From Verrucomicrobiia bacterium (lineage in GTDB: Bacteria > Verrucomicrobiota > Verrucomicrobiia > Verrucomicrobiales > Akkermansiaceae), in NCBI GenBank assembly GCA_030432565.1, contig JAUIGV010000010.1:1-64000 (forward strand): DNA of 64,000 nt. Reading direction: 5' to 3'. Positions 27,354 to 35,854 of the stretch are shown in pieces. The notes beneath the pieces are model-generated. The model was not told where the DNA came from and ran no database searches. It saw only the letters and a program-made list of their open reading frames with translations. The translations under genes and the position numbers were made by a program. Every line of letters begins with the position of its first letter. Within the stretch, counting starts at the first letter, position 1.

Positions 27354-28055
27354 TCACTTGATCTTCACCGGAGCTCCGGCTGTCTTGGGCCGTATCACGG
27401 CGTAAAGAATCTTCCGCTTAAAACGAGGGAATGAAGAATCGGTCCGCAGGCTGATCATCCCCATACCCGAATTCTCGGTGCTGGTTGGTTTGATCCGAAG
27501 TTCATACTCCCAACCTTCCTTGATCGTCTTGAGTTCATAGGGAAACACCTTGTCGTTATTTCCCATGTCAGAAATGATCTTGATGGGCTTTGCATGATCC
27601 ACGGTGATCTTAACCACACGTTCATCTGCAGGCTCCCCTTTGTCCCACTTCAAAGTGGCGGGCTCAAGCTTGATCAGTTCCGGAATAATCACGCGAAAAT
27701 TCAATGTCACTTTTTTCCCGCCGGCCAGGGTCAGTTCAATTGCCTTTTCAACGGTTCCAAGAAATTGCTTGGTTTCAAACCGCCCCTTGATCACTCCCTT
27801 TTCTCCAACCTTCCAATGAAGCTTTGGCGTCCGATCCGGTCCGAGGGGAATTTGTGGTTCGAGGCAGGTGCAGAAAACATCCGCCTTAATGATTGTCTCG
27901 TCTTCGCCCACGATCTTGAACGGGAACAGCCCCATCGCTAGGTTTTGGCCGGGCTTGACGACCACTTCGATCGTCTTTTTCTCAAAAACGATCTCAGCGG
28001 AAAGCGGTAAACACACCGCGAACAAGACGACAAAAAAGTAGCTGAATTTCTTCAT
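27354..28055 (-). CDS. Secreted DUF1573-like protein
   Basis: 233 residues with a signal peptide (about 1-20). The first half resembles DUF1573 (an Ig-like fold): KIVGEDETIIKADVFCTCLEP has the central Cys-x-Cys of that family (usually CGCT). A second beta-rich domain follows (about 125-225). It overlaps the next upstream gene by 4 bases and precedes the rhodanese gene by one base. The family has no proven function. Confidence 0.7.
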   Translation of the reverse strand: MKKFSYFFVVLFAVCLPLSAEIVFEKKTIEVVVKPGQNLAMGLFPFKIVGEDETIIKADVFCTCLEPQIPLGPDRTPKLHWKVGEKGVIKGRFETKQFLGTVEKAIELTLAGGKKVTLNFRVIIPELIKLEPATLKWDKGEPADERVVKITVDHAKPIKIISDMGNNDKVFPYELKTIKEGWEYELRIKPTSTENSGMGMISLRTDSSFPRFKRKILYAVIRPKTAGAPVKIK

Positions 28056-28543
28056 GATTTTTGAAGCTTTTCAATTTTCACCGCCAAAATCAAGCGCCCC
28101 TTTCTCCACTCGGGACCAAGCAAATACAGGGGCTTACCAACGGTGAGAGTCGGATTAACGGTGAACATTTTCCGCTGGGACTGCCAATACTGGAGAACCA
28201 TTTGCACCCTGCCATCCTTGGCCCTCTTGATCGTCTCGAAGCTCACTAGAATCTCCTTGGAAGGACGCAGTGGTGTGGCCCAGCTTTCATATCCCTTGAG
28301 GATATCAGGGGTGTCTACTCCGATCAGGCGGTAGTGCTCAAATTCGAGACCCGGGATCGATTGAAGCCTCTTGATCTCGTCTTCCGGAAGTTCTTTGGCG
28401 ATCCCACCCGCAGAGGCAGGATCTTCATTGGTCGCGAAAAGAAGGCGAACGCTCATCGAGCCAATCGACTTCATTGCCGGATCCTTCGCCCACAAGCCGG
28501 GGGCCAGAAAACAGAGAATCAAATAAAGCAGGGAAATCTTCAT
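28052..28543 (-). CDS. Secreted protein of unknown function
   Basis: 163 residues with a signal peptide (about 1-19, cleavage near LWAK). The rest is mixed alpha/beta with no motif I recognise. Position in the sigma/anti-sigma operon, six bases after the anti-sigma gene and overlapping the DUF1573-like gene by 4 bases, implies it belongs to the regulated envelope function. Confidence 0.75.
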   Translation of the reverse strand: MKISLLYLILCFLAPGLWAKDPAMKSIGSMSVRLLFATNEDPASAGGIAKELPEDEIKRLQSIPGLEFEHYRLIGVDTPDILKGYESWATPLRPSKEILVSFETIKRAKDGRVQMVLQYWQSQRKMFTVNPTLTVGKPLYLLGPEWRKGRLILAVKIEKLQKS

Positions 28544-28549
28544 GAGGAT

Positions 28550-29149
28550 TTAATCGAAACGACGAGCCTCGGACTTGGAATAACTCTTCGGCAACACGGT
28601 GCTTGTGGTCACGGTGGCCACATCAATGTCATCGCGAATGGCTGAAAGGCCATTGACAACAATCGCCGAGACCTCCCCGTTGCTGTCGGCGATCACCTCG
28701 GCATCCAGAGACTCGCCCGTGAAATAAACCGTCGGCAGGGATTCGATCCGGATGGTTTCCGCCTGCCCCTGCACGATCGGAGCATCTGCGGGCCGGGCAA
28801 CCCGATGGCCGGCAAAAAACGAGAGTACCAGGGCCAGCGCACCAGCCGGGGCCCAGGCCCAGCGGAACGATTCCCACCAGCGTTCCACTTTTCTGGCCGG
28901 AGTCCTCGACTCAATCTCAAGATCCACCTTGCGCATCAGCTGACTGTTGAAGAAATCACCATAAGGTGGCTCAACTGAGGCCGGAATCTCCGCCGATACC
29001 GATTCAGAAAGAGCCTTCATTTCCTGAAGTTCCTTTTCAAGGTCCGGGTCCTCCTGAAACAAGGCCGAAAGCTGCCTCTCTTCGTTAGAGTCGAGCTGGC
29101 CATCAATCCATTTTACGATTAGTTCTTCAGTCTTTTCCTTTTTCATCAC
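28550..29149 (-). CDS. Putative membrane anti-sigma factor
   Basis: 199 residues. Residues 1-65 are a helical, acidic, cytoplasmic region (LIVKWIDGQLDSNEERQL) typical of RseA-like or FecR-like anti-sigma N-termini. One membrane helix is near 95-113, followed by an 85-residue outer domain. No HxxxCxxC zinc motif is present. It overlaps the ECF sigma gene by 23 bases, the usual sign of a translationally coupled sigma/anti-sigma pair. Confidence 0.78.
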   Translation of the reverse strand: MMKKEKTEELIVKWIDGQLDSNEERQLSALFQEDPDLEKELQEMKALSESVSAEIPASVEPPYGDFFNSQLMRKVDLEIESRTPARKVERWWESFRWAWAPAGALALVLSFFAGHRVARPADAPIVQGQAETIRIESLPTVYFTGESLDAEVIADSNGEVSAIVVNGLSAIRDDIDVATVTTSTVLPKSYSKSEARRFD

Positions 29150-29792
29150 CGAGTAGGGCTTGGAGTTTTTTGCGGGCGTAATAGAGGCGGCTCATCACCG
29201 TTCCGAGAGAGCATTCCATCACTTTGGCGATCTCCTTGTAATCGAAGCCCTGGACTTCCCTTAGAAGGATCGTTTCGCGATGTTCTGCGTTTAAAGTTGC
29301 GAGAGCGGCATTGATGCGTTCTCCGAGTTCCGAATTGGCCAGAGCCTGGTCAGGTCTCGCCACTGTCGTCGGAGTGGTCCGGGCACCGGCCGCGATATCA
29401 CTCTCGTTAAGAATTCCATCGTCCAGCTCACCAGCTGAGTCGATTCTGCGTTTCCTCAACCAGTCGTAAACAACGTTGTGGGTAATACGATAGAGCCAAG
29501 TCGAAAACTTCGCCCGAGCCTCAAACCTGGGTAGAGCTTTCCAAACCTTCAGGAAGACTTCCTGGGACAAATCCCAGGCGTCAGCCTCATTTTTGATCAT
29601 ATTTTGAACCATCGCATAAACCTTTCCTCGATGGCGCGTCACCAGAGTCTCGAATGCCCGGGTGTCTCCCTTTTGGCATGCTTCAATGAGCTTGTGATCA
29701 GGAATTTCTCCATCACCAGCTCCAGCATCAGAAGAGGCCCCGGCGGGTGCCATCAACTGTTTAAACGCAAGCCATCGGAAAAAATTCATCAA
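29127..29792 (-). CDS. ECF-type RNA polymerase sigma factor
   Basis: 221 residues. Region 2 spans about 45-115 (FETLVTRHRGKVYAMV, DLSQEVFLKVWKALPRF, FSTWLYRITHNVVYDWLRKRR) and region 4 about 155-210 (LNAEHRETILLREVQGFDYKEIAKVM). There is a 30-residue N-terminal extension with a hydrophobic stretch and a linker insertion. It heads an operon with an anti-sigma and three exported proteins and probably responds to an envelope signal. The target promoter is unknown. Confidence 0.93.
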   Translation of the reverse strand: MMNFFRWLAFKQLMAPAGASSDAGAGDGEIPDHKLIEACQKGDTRAFETLVTRHRGKVYAMVQNMIKNEADAWDLSQEVFLKVWKALPRFEARAKFSTWLYRITHNVVYDWLRKRRIDSAGELDDGILNESDIAAGARTTPTTVARPDQALANSELGERINAALATLNAEHRETILLREVQGFDYKEIAKVMECSLGTVMSRLYYARKKLQALLGDEKGKD

Positions 29793-29834
29793 CGAAACTA
29801 AAATTTAGGGGACTTATCTCAAATTGACCAGCAT

Positions 29835-31277
29835 TTAGCCTTTTTCAACCTCGACCAGCACCGAAACGAGCTCCCGGAAGACCTCGGGGTCAAAGCTTCG
29901 CTCTACGCCCTTGAGTTGGCCGATGACCCATTTTTGGATCAAAGTCCGTCGTTCCCTGCCAAATTTCCGCACCCAGCCCTCCCCTTCGCCATCAATCGTG
30001 CCTTCGTCACGCCTTCCGTGCGACCTTGTGACAATCTCCTGATAATGGTGCAAGACCCGGTCCAAAAGAACCCATGCAAAGTTGTCGCTCTCGGGAGGCC
30101 CCATGATGAGAGCCTTGCGCCGGTCACCGTCGAAGGTCACCCCTTGAGCCGTGATTTTAAGCTCAGGAAGGCTATCGCCCTTAAAGAAGGCTCCCCCGGC
30201 CCCCGTTAAGGCACCAAACACCGTCCCAAATCCATGAGTCAATCCAGCCGTCCCAATATCGATCGCCGCCCCCGCGGCCCCTCCGGCCAAGCCCCCGGCA
30301 ATGGCTAGCTGCGATCTTGAAAGCCCCCACTTCTGCCAGGTCTCCTCGGAACTCAAATCAACACCATGAAATTTTTCTTCCACCACCTCGACTTTGAGCA
30401 ATTTGTGACGATAGAGCTTCAACAACTTACGATAGGTCTGTTCTTCAAAGGTGGCGATACTTGAATAATAGCGCTTCTTCAGCTGCTCCTTGGCCCGTTC
30501 CTTTCGATGTTCCAGCTCCTCCTCTTTCTCGTCGATCTTCTCGGTCTCACGGTGTTTCAGTGCCTTCGCCAGAAAATCCATGATAAATTCAGCACTTTCT
30601 TCGCGACGCTGTTCCCACTCACTGTCAATCAAACGAATGGTCTGCTCAATCCGGCCCTTGTTTTTTTCGTCAATTTCAAGAAGCGATTTCAGGAGACTCC
30701 GCCGCTCCTCAAACCGGGCGTGATGGGCATTGAAGGTACGGACGAGGTTAAAATAGCTACCGAGACGAGCCTTCCACTCCTCTGTTCGATCCGAATGTTC
30801 CGCTTTCTCATTTAGCAGGGCCATCCGGGGCGTTCCGGTCCAGCGAAGAATTTCCATCTCAGCGACGAAAGCATCTCGCATGGGCTTCGAAGGATCGACG
30901 ACGTAAAGCACACCGGCCCCCTCGACCACCGGCTCAAGCAGGCGAGCCTCATCCTCAAACTCACCTTTTTCCATTTGCTCGTCCACAAAGCGCCGGATCG
31001 TGGCCCGGTCCGGCGTTCCCTCGCCATGGAGCTCTTGAATCACCCGCATCACTTCCAGGGCCCGGGAAAACCCCGGAGTGTCCACAAAGCGGATCATTTC
31101 CTTGTCATCGAAAGTCAAAGGCAGCGCGTAACAACGCGTCGTTTCCCCTGGCGTCGAACTCACCCGGATCAACTTGTCGTCATCGATCTCCAACAAGGTT
31201 GAAAGCACCGAAGATTTACCCATGTTGATTTTACCAACGACCGCAAAAGTCGGCGCATCTGTCACCCATTCATTCAT
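29835..31277 (-). CDS. GTPase with DUF3482-type C-terminus
   Basis: 480 residues. An Era-like G domain carries G1 GKINMGKSS (about 15-23) and G3 FVDTPGF (about 62-68). The G4 position is a weak LLNEKAEHSD. A long charged helical region (about 210-300) follows, then a glycine-rich hydrophobic hairpin (about 325-375, AGGLAGGAAGAAIDIG) that could insert in membrane. The gene overlaps the DUF2868 gene by 4 bases; the two families form a known conserved pair of unknown role. Confidence 0.82.
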   Translation of the reverse strand: MNEWVTDAPTFAVVGKINMGKSSVLSTLLEIDDDKLIRVSSTPGETTRCYALPLTFDDKEMIRFVDTPGFSRALEVMRVIQELHGEGTPDRATIRRFVDEQMEKGEFEDEARLLEPVVEGAGVLYVVDPSKPMRDAFVAEMEILRWTGTPRMALLNEKAEHSDRTEEWKARLGSYFNLVRTFNAHHARFEERRSLLKSLLEIDEKNKGRIEQTIRLIDSEWEQRREESAEFIMDFLAKALKHRETEKIDEKEEELEHRKERAKEQLKKRYYSSIATFEEQTYRKLLKLYRHKLLKVEVVEEKFHGVDLSSEETWQKWGLSRSQLAIAGGLAGGAAGAAIDIGTAGLTHGFGTVFGALTGAGGAFFKGDSLPELKITAQGVTFDGDRRKALIMGPPESDNFAWVLLDRVLHHYQEIVTRSHGRRDEGTIDGEGEGWVRKFGRERRTLIQKWVIGQLKGVERSFDPEVFRELVSVLVEVEKG

Positions 31278-32665
31278 CCTTCAAAAGCCACACATTCGAG
31301 TTTGGGGTCACGCATTCCATCGACAAATTCCTGCCACGTTTTAAAATCATCCGCATCCGGAGGTGCGATCCCGTCACCCATCACCAGGATCCGCAGGACG
31401 GTGTCCGCTCCCGCCTCTTTCCTGATGCGCGCAATCAAAGCCGTGATCTGTTTTGGGGAAAGATCCCATCCCTCGACCAAAAACACCACCCCGCAGGGAG
31501 CCTCCTTCATCGCTTGCCAGGCCTCACGCTCTTCCGACTCATCGAGAATTCCCACCGCAAAACTCTTCTCCGGATTCACCCTCAGCCGCTGCAAGAGAAA
31601 TGGACGTATAGCGTCAGTCGCTATTCCCAACCCGCCGACATCCAGCAAGACCACACCGTCCTTCATTCCCTCCATCGTCACCGTACGTTCGACCCGGCTA
31701 ATCTCGCGCCAAAGTTTACGATGTTCGACATCCTGGAATTCCAGCGCGGCCAGCGTTTTCCTCTCCTTCGAAACTGCCAATCCCCAAAGCAGCAATCGGG
31801 GCAAGAGGCCCCAAACAAACAAGGCCGCAAAAATGAACCGGAAAAAAGCATCCCAGTTCTCGCCCCCCGAACCGCCTGCAACATCCTTAAGCCCGGCAAT
31901 CTGGGCATCGGAAAGCCCCCCGCCACCCCAGGCCGCTGCCAAAAACCGGGTCACCTTCCCCAAACTTTCCCCGCCAAATTGTGACAAACTCGACTCCCAA
32001 TAAAAATGAACGTTGGTAAACCAAAGCAGGCCAAATAGCCCCGCGATCAGCCCCACATTGAACCCTACCCCGGCCAACTGCAGAAGCCTCGTCAATCGCC
32101 ACGCCAAAGCCGAAGGCTGCTTTCCTTTTCCCTGGATTAAAGATCGCCACGTGTCAGGGCTGATCTTTCCAGCCAGATTACGCACTACCGATGATAACAA
32201 ATCCTTCAGCCAGCCAACGCCACCGATCCAATACCTCGCAAGAAGAAAAGTGATCAACCCGCCCAAAAGCAGCAACCACTGGACACCGATCGTTCCCGCG
32301 AGCAGCACCCAGATATTCAAAGAGGAATTGCCGTCGACCCTTGTCACAATTCCACGAATGACTCCGATTCCCATTAAAAAAGTGATCGCCAGAAGAATCA
32401 CCGCCAGCAGTCTCGTCACCGAAACCACCTTTGCGCCCGCTCCCGTTTTTTTTGAACGAAGCCATTCCTTGAAACCCCATCTCCGCATTGGAAGATCCGA
32501 CAGGTTTTCGGCACGGATCTCATCGCGGATCCGTCGGCCCACCTCGGAGTCGACCCGTGGCGATTGCTGGACCGCCACCTCAAAGTCCACAAGGTTCTCC
32601 AAACTCCACGATACTTTTTTCCCCGCCGCCATTCGTTGGACAAACAGTGTCTCGTCCGGCCCCAA
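31274..32665 (-). CDS. DUF2868 membrane protein
   Basis: 463 residues. About four membrane helices lie near 90-115, 125-150, 200-225 and 285-305. The C-terminal cytoplasmic region (about 330-463) has LLDVGGLGIAT and VVFLVEGWDLSPKQITALIARIRKEAG, resembling a nucleotide-binding alpha/beta fold. It is cotranscribed with the downstream GTPase (ATG/stop overlap), which suggests a membrane-bound GTPase complex. Function is unknown. Confidence 0.8.
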   Translation of the reverse strand: MGPDETLFVQRMAAGKKVSWSLENLVDFEVAVQQSPRVDSEVGRRIRDEIRAENLSDLPMRRWGFKEWLRSKKTGAGAKVVSVTRLLAVILLAITFLMGIGVIRGIVTRVDGNSSLNIWVLLAGTIGVQWLLLLGGLITFLLARYWIGGVGWLKDLLSSVVRNLAGKISPDTWRSLIQGKGKQPSALAWRLTRLLQLAGVGFNVGLIAGLFGLLWFTNVHFYWESSLSQFGGESLGKVTRFLAAAWGGGGLSDAQIAGLKDVAGGSGGENWDAFFRFIFAALFVWGLLPRLLLWGLAVSKERKTLAALEFQDVEHRKLWREISRVERTVTMEGMKDGVVLLDVGGLGIATDAIRPFLLQRLRVNPEKSFAVGILDESEEREAWQAMKEAPCGVVFLVEGWDLSPKQITALIARIRKEAGADTVLRILVMGDGIAPPDADDFKTWQEFVDGMRDPKLECVAFEG

Positions 32666-32772
32666 ATTGCAAACCCATCAGAGCTCCTTTGCTGGCTTTT
32701 CGTTCTCTGATGCGAAAATTTCTTGCCAAATGGAGGATCTCTGGCAAAACGCGCCCGCTGAAAGGCAAGTGT

Positions 32773-32849
32773 CGGGGCGTAGCGCAGCTTGGTAGCGCGC
32801 TTCACTGGGGGTGAAGAGGTCGCAGGTTCGAATCCTGTCGCCCCGACCA
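32773..32849 (+). tRNA. tRNA-Pro(GGG)
   Basis: Acceptor CGGGGCG pairs with CGCCCCG, the D-arm is GCGC..GCGC, and the anticodon stem CTTCA/TGAAG closes a CTGGGGG loop with anticodon GGG. The T-arm carries GGTTCGAATCC and CCA is encoded (32847-32849). It reads CCC and CCU. Confidence 0.97.
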
Positions 32850-33151
32850 TTCCAGCCCCTTTTAAAATAAAGGGGTCGACACCAAATTTTGGGGACGAGG
32901 CTGTTTTTGAGATTTTGAATCAGGTTGCCATCCACATCTCACCCCACCGCTTCTGGTCTACCAAGTCATTCTGTCAGCGATTGGCAGTCATCGACTTTAA
33001 GGCCCATAAGCCGCGAATGGATTCCGGCAAGCTAGCATCGGTCAATGACGACTCGCACGTCCACTGTTTCAAACTTCCAGGGGCGTCTCCTGTCAATCCG
33101 CCTCTGCAGGTTGTTAGACCGTCACATTCTGAATGTGCTCTCTCAGGCTTC
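32850..33151. other. Non-coding gap with hairpins
   Basis: No convincing gene in these 302 bases. A perfect 7-pair hairpin CCCCTTT/AAAGGGG (32856-32875) directly follows the tRNA and may help end its transcript, though no T tract follows. A palindrome CACATTC-T-GAATGTG lies at 33123-33137, just past the lipoprotein stop codon. The rest looks like decayed sequence. Confidence 0.4.
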
Positions 33152-33616
33152 CTATTTCACGATCCACCAACTGCCATTGCTAAGCCTCATGTCTAATCCA
33201 AACGGAGGACCGCCGGATGATGGAGGCTTGGCATTGAGGACAAATACATCCGCCTGAATACCATCGCTCTTCACTTTGACTTTGATCTCAGGATCGTTTG
33301 GGAGAGGTGGCATCCCTTTCTCCATTGCTTCCTCCAACTGTTCGCGTTCTTCCGGGATGACATATTGTGCCGCTTCCTGGGCATTGTTGTTCACCATGGC
33401 AATGATGAACGCCCTGGCAACAGCCTCAGGGTCGGAGGGATCAATTGATGGTGATTTGTTCTCAGTAGTGCCGGTGGAAATCAGCTCCACGTCGGACGTA
33501 TCCTTGGAAGGTTTACTCTCTTCGCAACCGCAAATAAACAGGACAAACATTGCAGCTGTCAGGAAGAAAATCTGATCTCTTCCTCTTTTTCCCGATTGCC
33601 TGTCTCTTTTTTCCAT
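33152..33616 (-). CDS. Putative lipoprotein of unknown function
   Basis: 154 residues. A basic N-terminus and hydrophobic stretch end in a lipobox-like LFICGC (Cys near 31), so the mature protein is probably lipid-anchored. A DPEAVARAFIIAMVNNNAQEAAQYV helix recalls DUF4878-like lipoproteins. The C-terminal strand ends in GSWWIVK, typical of NTF2-like folds. The start is uncertain; the frame begins at an ATG 20 residues before the hydrophobic core. Confidence 0.72.
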   Translation of the reverse strand: MEKRDRQSGKRGRDQIFFLTAAMFVLFICGCEESKPSKDTSDVELISTGTTENKSPSIDPSDPEAVARAFIIAMVNNNAQEAAQYVIPEEREQLEEAMEKGMPPLPNDPEIKVKVKSDGIQADVFVLNAKPPSSGGPPFGLDMRLSNGSWWIVK

Positions 33617-33663
33617 TATGCCAAAATTTTTTGTGATCCGGTGAGATGAATTTCCCCTGCTAC

Positions 33664-33876
33664 TTAAGGGGTTCGGGTGACTTCGTTTCGATTGCTCCGC
33701 AAAGGCCGAATTTCCCTGTTCCGCTCAGGGTTGGGATTCAAACTGATTTCATTATGGTGAAATAAGTCTTTCTTACCGGCGAGGAGGAAATTCTGCATGG
33801 ACTGGAAATACTCCTTAGTCCCGTGAGGCTGCGTCAGTCGGTAACCAGGGCGGGGTCGTTTACATCCTTTCTTCAT
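33664..33876 (-). CDS. Doubtful small frame between trpD and the lipoprotein gene
   Basis: A 70-codon frame starting MKKGCKRPRPGYR, rich in Arg, Asn and Pro, without a recognised domain. It is the only candidate in the 416-base gap 33617-34032. It could be a small protein or the remains of a longer gene. The rest of the gap shows nothing I can identify. Confidence 0.25.
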   Translation of the reverse strand: MKKGCKRPRPGYRLTQPHGTKEYFQSMQNFLLAGKKDLFHHNEISLNPNPERNREIRPLRSNRNEVTRTP

Positions 33877-34032
33877 CGGATGAAGCAAGCCGATTCCATT
33901 GATTGGGATGACAAGAAAATGCCATTAGAAAACAGTTTTTCAGGGTTATTCCAAAAGACTCAGTTCAGTCATCACGATTTGATCCCCATTTCTTCAACGA
34001 TTGACGCGAGTCTTGTGAAGCCCGACGCTCGG

Positions 34033-35076
34033 CTAGCGAGCGCACTCCTGAAGCAGACGAAGTCGCTCCAACGCACTTCCGTCGGCGATCAGCTCGCGTC
34101 CCTTCTTCAATCCATGTTCCAGATTATCGGCAAGCCCGGCACAGGCCATGGCAGCAGCCGCGTTGAACAGCACCATATCCCGCTTGGCCCCTTCTTCCCG
34201 GCCAGCGAGAACGTCTTCCAGTATCCCGGCATTCACGAGGGCATCGCCCCCCTGCAGATCTTCAAGCGCCGCAACTTTGAGACCAAAATCAGAAGGTTTG
34301 ACCTCCTCATCGACCTGACCCTGATACCGGCCGGACTTACAAATGCGGGTTGGGCCCATCAGGCTCATCTCATCAACCGAACGACCATCGGCAGTCGAAC
34401 CATTGACCACCCAGGCGCTGTCACGCCCCAATCTTTGCAAGATCTCCGCGAACACCGGGCAAAGCGCTTGATCAAAGACTCCGACCAATTGGCACTCGGG
34501 ATTGGCCGGATTCAGGAGGGGGCCAATGAGATTGAAAATTGTTCTCTGTCCTTCCTTGGCCAGCATCTGACGGACCGGGACAACGGCCTTAAAAGCCGGA
34601 TGATATTTCGGAGCGAAAAGAAATCCGACCCCCGCTTTTTCAAGACACACGGCCACTTGCTCGGATGGCAGATCAATCGAAACACCAAGAGCCTCCAAAA
34701 CATCCGCACCACCACTCTTGGAAGTGATCCCCCGATTTCCGTGCTTCACCACCACGCCACCGGCAGCAGCCACCAAAAACATGCTTGTTGTTGAAACATT
34801 AAAGAGATCGAGCTTGTCACCTCCTGTGCCACAAACGTCGATTGTGGGACCATCGAACGAGTGATCATAGAAGGAAGGCTTCTCGGCCTTCTCAAGGAAG
34901 ACTGATACAAACTCGGCAATCTCTGCTGCAGTTTCTCCTTTCCCGGCCAAAGCTTTCAAAAGATGCGCCTTCTTCTGAACATCGCCTGATTCATCCAAAA
35001 GAAACCCGGCAGCAGAGGCAACTTCACGAGGGGACAATTCCTCCCCGTTTTCCAAGTGATGTATCAGAGTGTCCAT
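34033..35076 (-). CDS. trpD: Anthranilate phosphoribosyltransferase
   Basis: 347 residues. Joins anthranilate and PRPP in tryptophan synthesis. The PRPP and metal sites are seen in DVCGTGGDKLDLFNVSTTS, KHGNRGITSKSGGADVLEALG and the later NGSTADGRSVDEMSLMGPT. Length is standard. It stands alone; no other trp gene is in the window, so the pathway is split in this genome. Confidence 0.96.
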   Translation of the reverse strand: MDTLIHHLENGEELSPREVASAAGFLLDESGDVQKKAHLLKALAGKGETAAEIAEFVSVFLEKAEKPSFYDHSFDGPTIDVCGTGGDKLDLFNVSTTSMFLVAAAGGVVVKHGNRGITSKSGGADVLEALGVSIDLPSEQVAVCLEKAGVGFLFAPKYHPAFKAVVPVRQMLAKEGQRTIFNLIGPLLNPANPECQLVGVFDQALCPVFAEILQRLGRDSAWVVNGSTADGRSVDEMSLMGPTRICKSGRYQGQVDEEVKPSDFGLKVAALEDLQGGDALVNAGILEDVLAGREEGAKRDMVLFNAAAAMACAGLADNLEHGLKKGRELIADGSALERLRLLQECAR

Positions 35077-35083
35077 AAGCGGG

Positions 35084-35112
35084 ATCCTAACACAAGCTCA
35101 CGCCGGGACCAA
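35084..35112 (-). promoter_or_regulatory. Candidate promoter of trpD, nearly leaderless
   Basis: Minus-strand TTGGTC (35107-35112), 17-base spacer, TAGGAT (35084-35089). The -10 box ends only 7 bases before the ATG (35076), so a transcript from it would start at or next to the start codon. Consensus support only. Confidence 0.35.
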
Positions 35113-35194
35113 GAAGTTCACTCACCTTCTGAAGGCCCGGTCGTGACAGAAAGCGCCATTGGAAATGTCGCGGAGTGATTCCGACAACGATCGC

Positions 35195-35854
35195 CTAATC
35201 ATTGACGACCACGCCATCCCTGATCGTGAGCACGCGATCTCCCATACTCGAGAGACTGGTGTCATGAGTCACAACGACGAGCGTCGCATTTCGTTCCTCG
35301 ACGACTTCCATCAGAATCTTCATGATTTCATCGCCGTTCGCGGAATCGAGATTTCCAGTCGGCTCGTCGGCAAAGATGATCGAAGGAGAATTCACCAAGG
35401 CGCGGGCAATCGCGACACGTTGCTGCTCTCCCCCTGAAAGTTCCGCCGGCAGGTGGGCGACGCGCTTCGAAAGCCCGACCCGGTCCAAGGCTGCTTTAGC
35501 CAATTCAGGATCCGCCTTGGCTCCAATCAGGCCCGGGACCATGACATTTTCAATGGCGGTGAGCTCCGGGAGGAGAAAGTAGTTTTGAAAAATGTATCCG
35601 ATTCTTTCGTTTCGCAAGCGCGCCTGGTTGCTTGATGACAAGCGATAGAAATCGGTTCCATCTATGAGCACCCTCCCCTTGTGAGGATTCTCCAGTCCCG
35701 CAAGAGTATACATGAGGGTGGTCTTTCCGGCACCACTTGGACCACAAAGAAAGATCTTTTCCCCGGCTTCAATTTTCAGATCGATTCCTCGCAGGACTTC
35801 AATCTCCTTCTTGGCCAGAGTATACGAACGATGAACGTTTTCGGCTTCAATCAT
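35195..35854 (-). CDS. LolD/MacB-type ABC transporter ATP-binding protein
   Basis: 219 residues with all ABC motifs: Walker [10 protein letters not shown] (about 38-46), LSGGEQQR signature, [12 protein letters not shown] Walker B, and THD switch. The size and [10 protein letters not shown] pattern fit the LolD/FtsE/MacB group, which works with a separate FtsX-like permease. No permease gene is adjacent. Instead it overlaps the pilC-like gene by 4 bases, as the last gene of the pilB-pilC operon. Lipoprotein release or a link to the pilus/secretion machine are both possible. Confidence 0.88.
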   Translation of the reverse strand: MIEAENVHRSYTLAKKEIEVLRGIDLKIEAGEKIFLCGPSGAGKTTLMYTLAGLENPHKGRVLIDGTDFYRLSSSNQARLRNERIGYIFQNYFLLPELTAIENVMVPGLIGAKADPELAKAALDRVGLSKRVAHLPAELSGGEQQRVAIARALVNSPSIIFADEPTGNLDSANGDEIMKILMEVVEERNATLVVVTHDTSLSSMGDRVLTIRDGVVVND

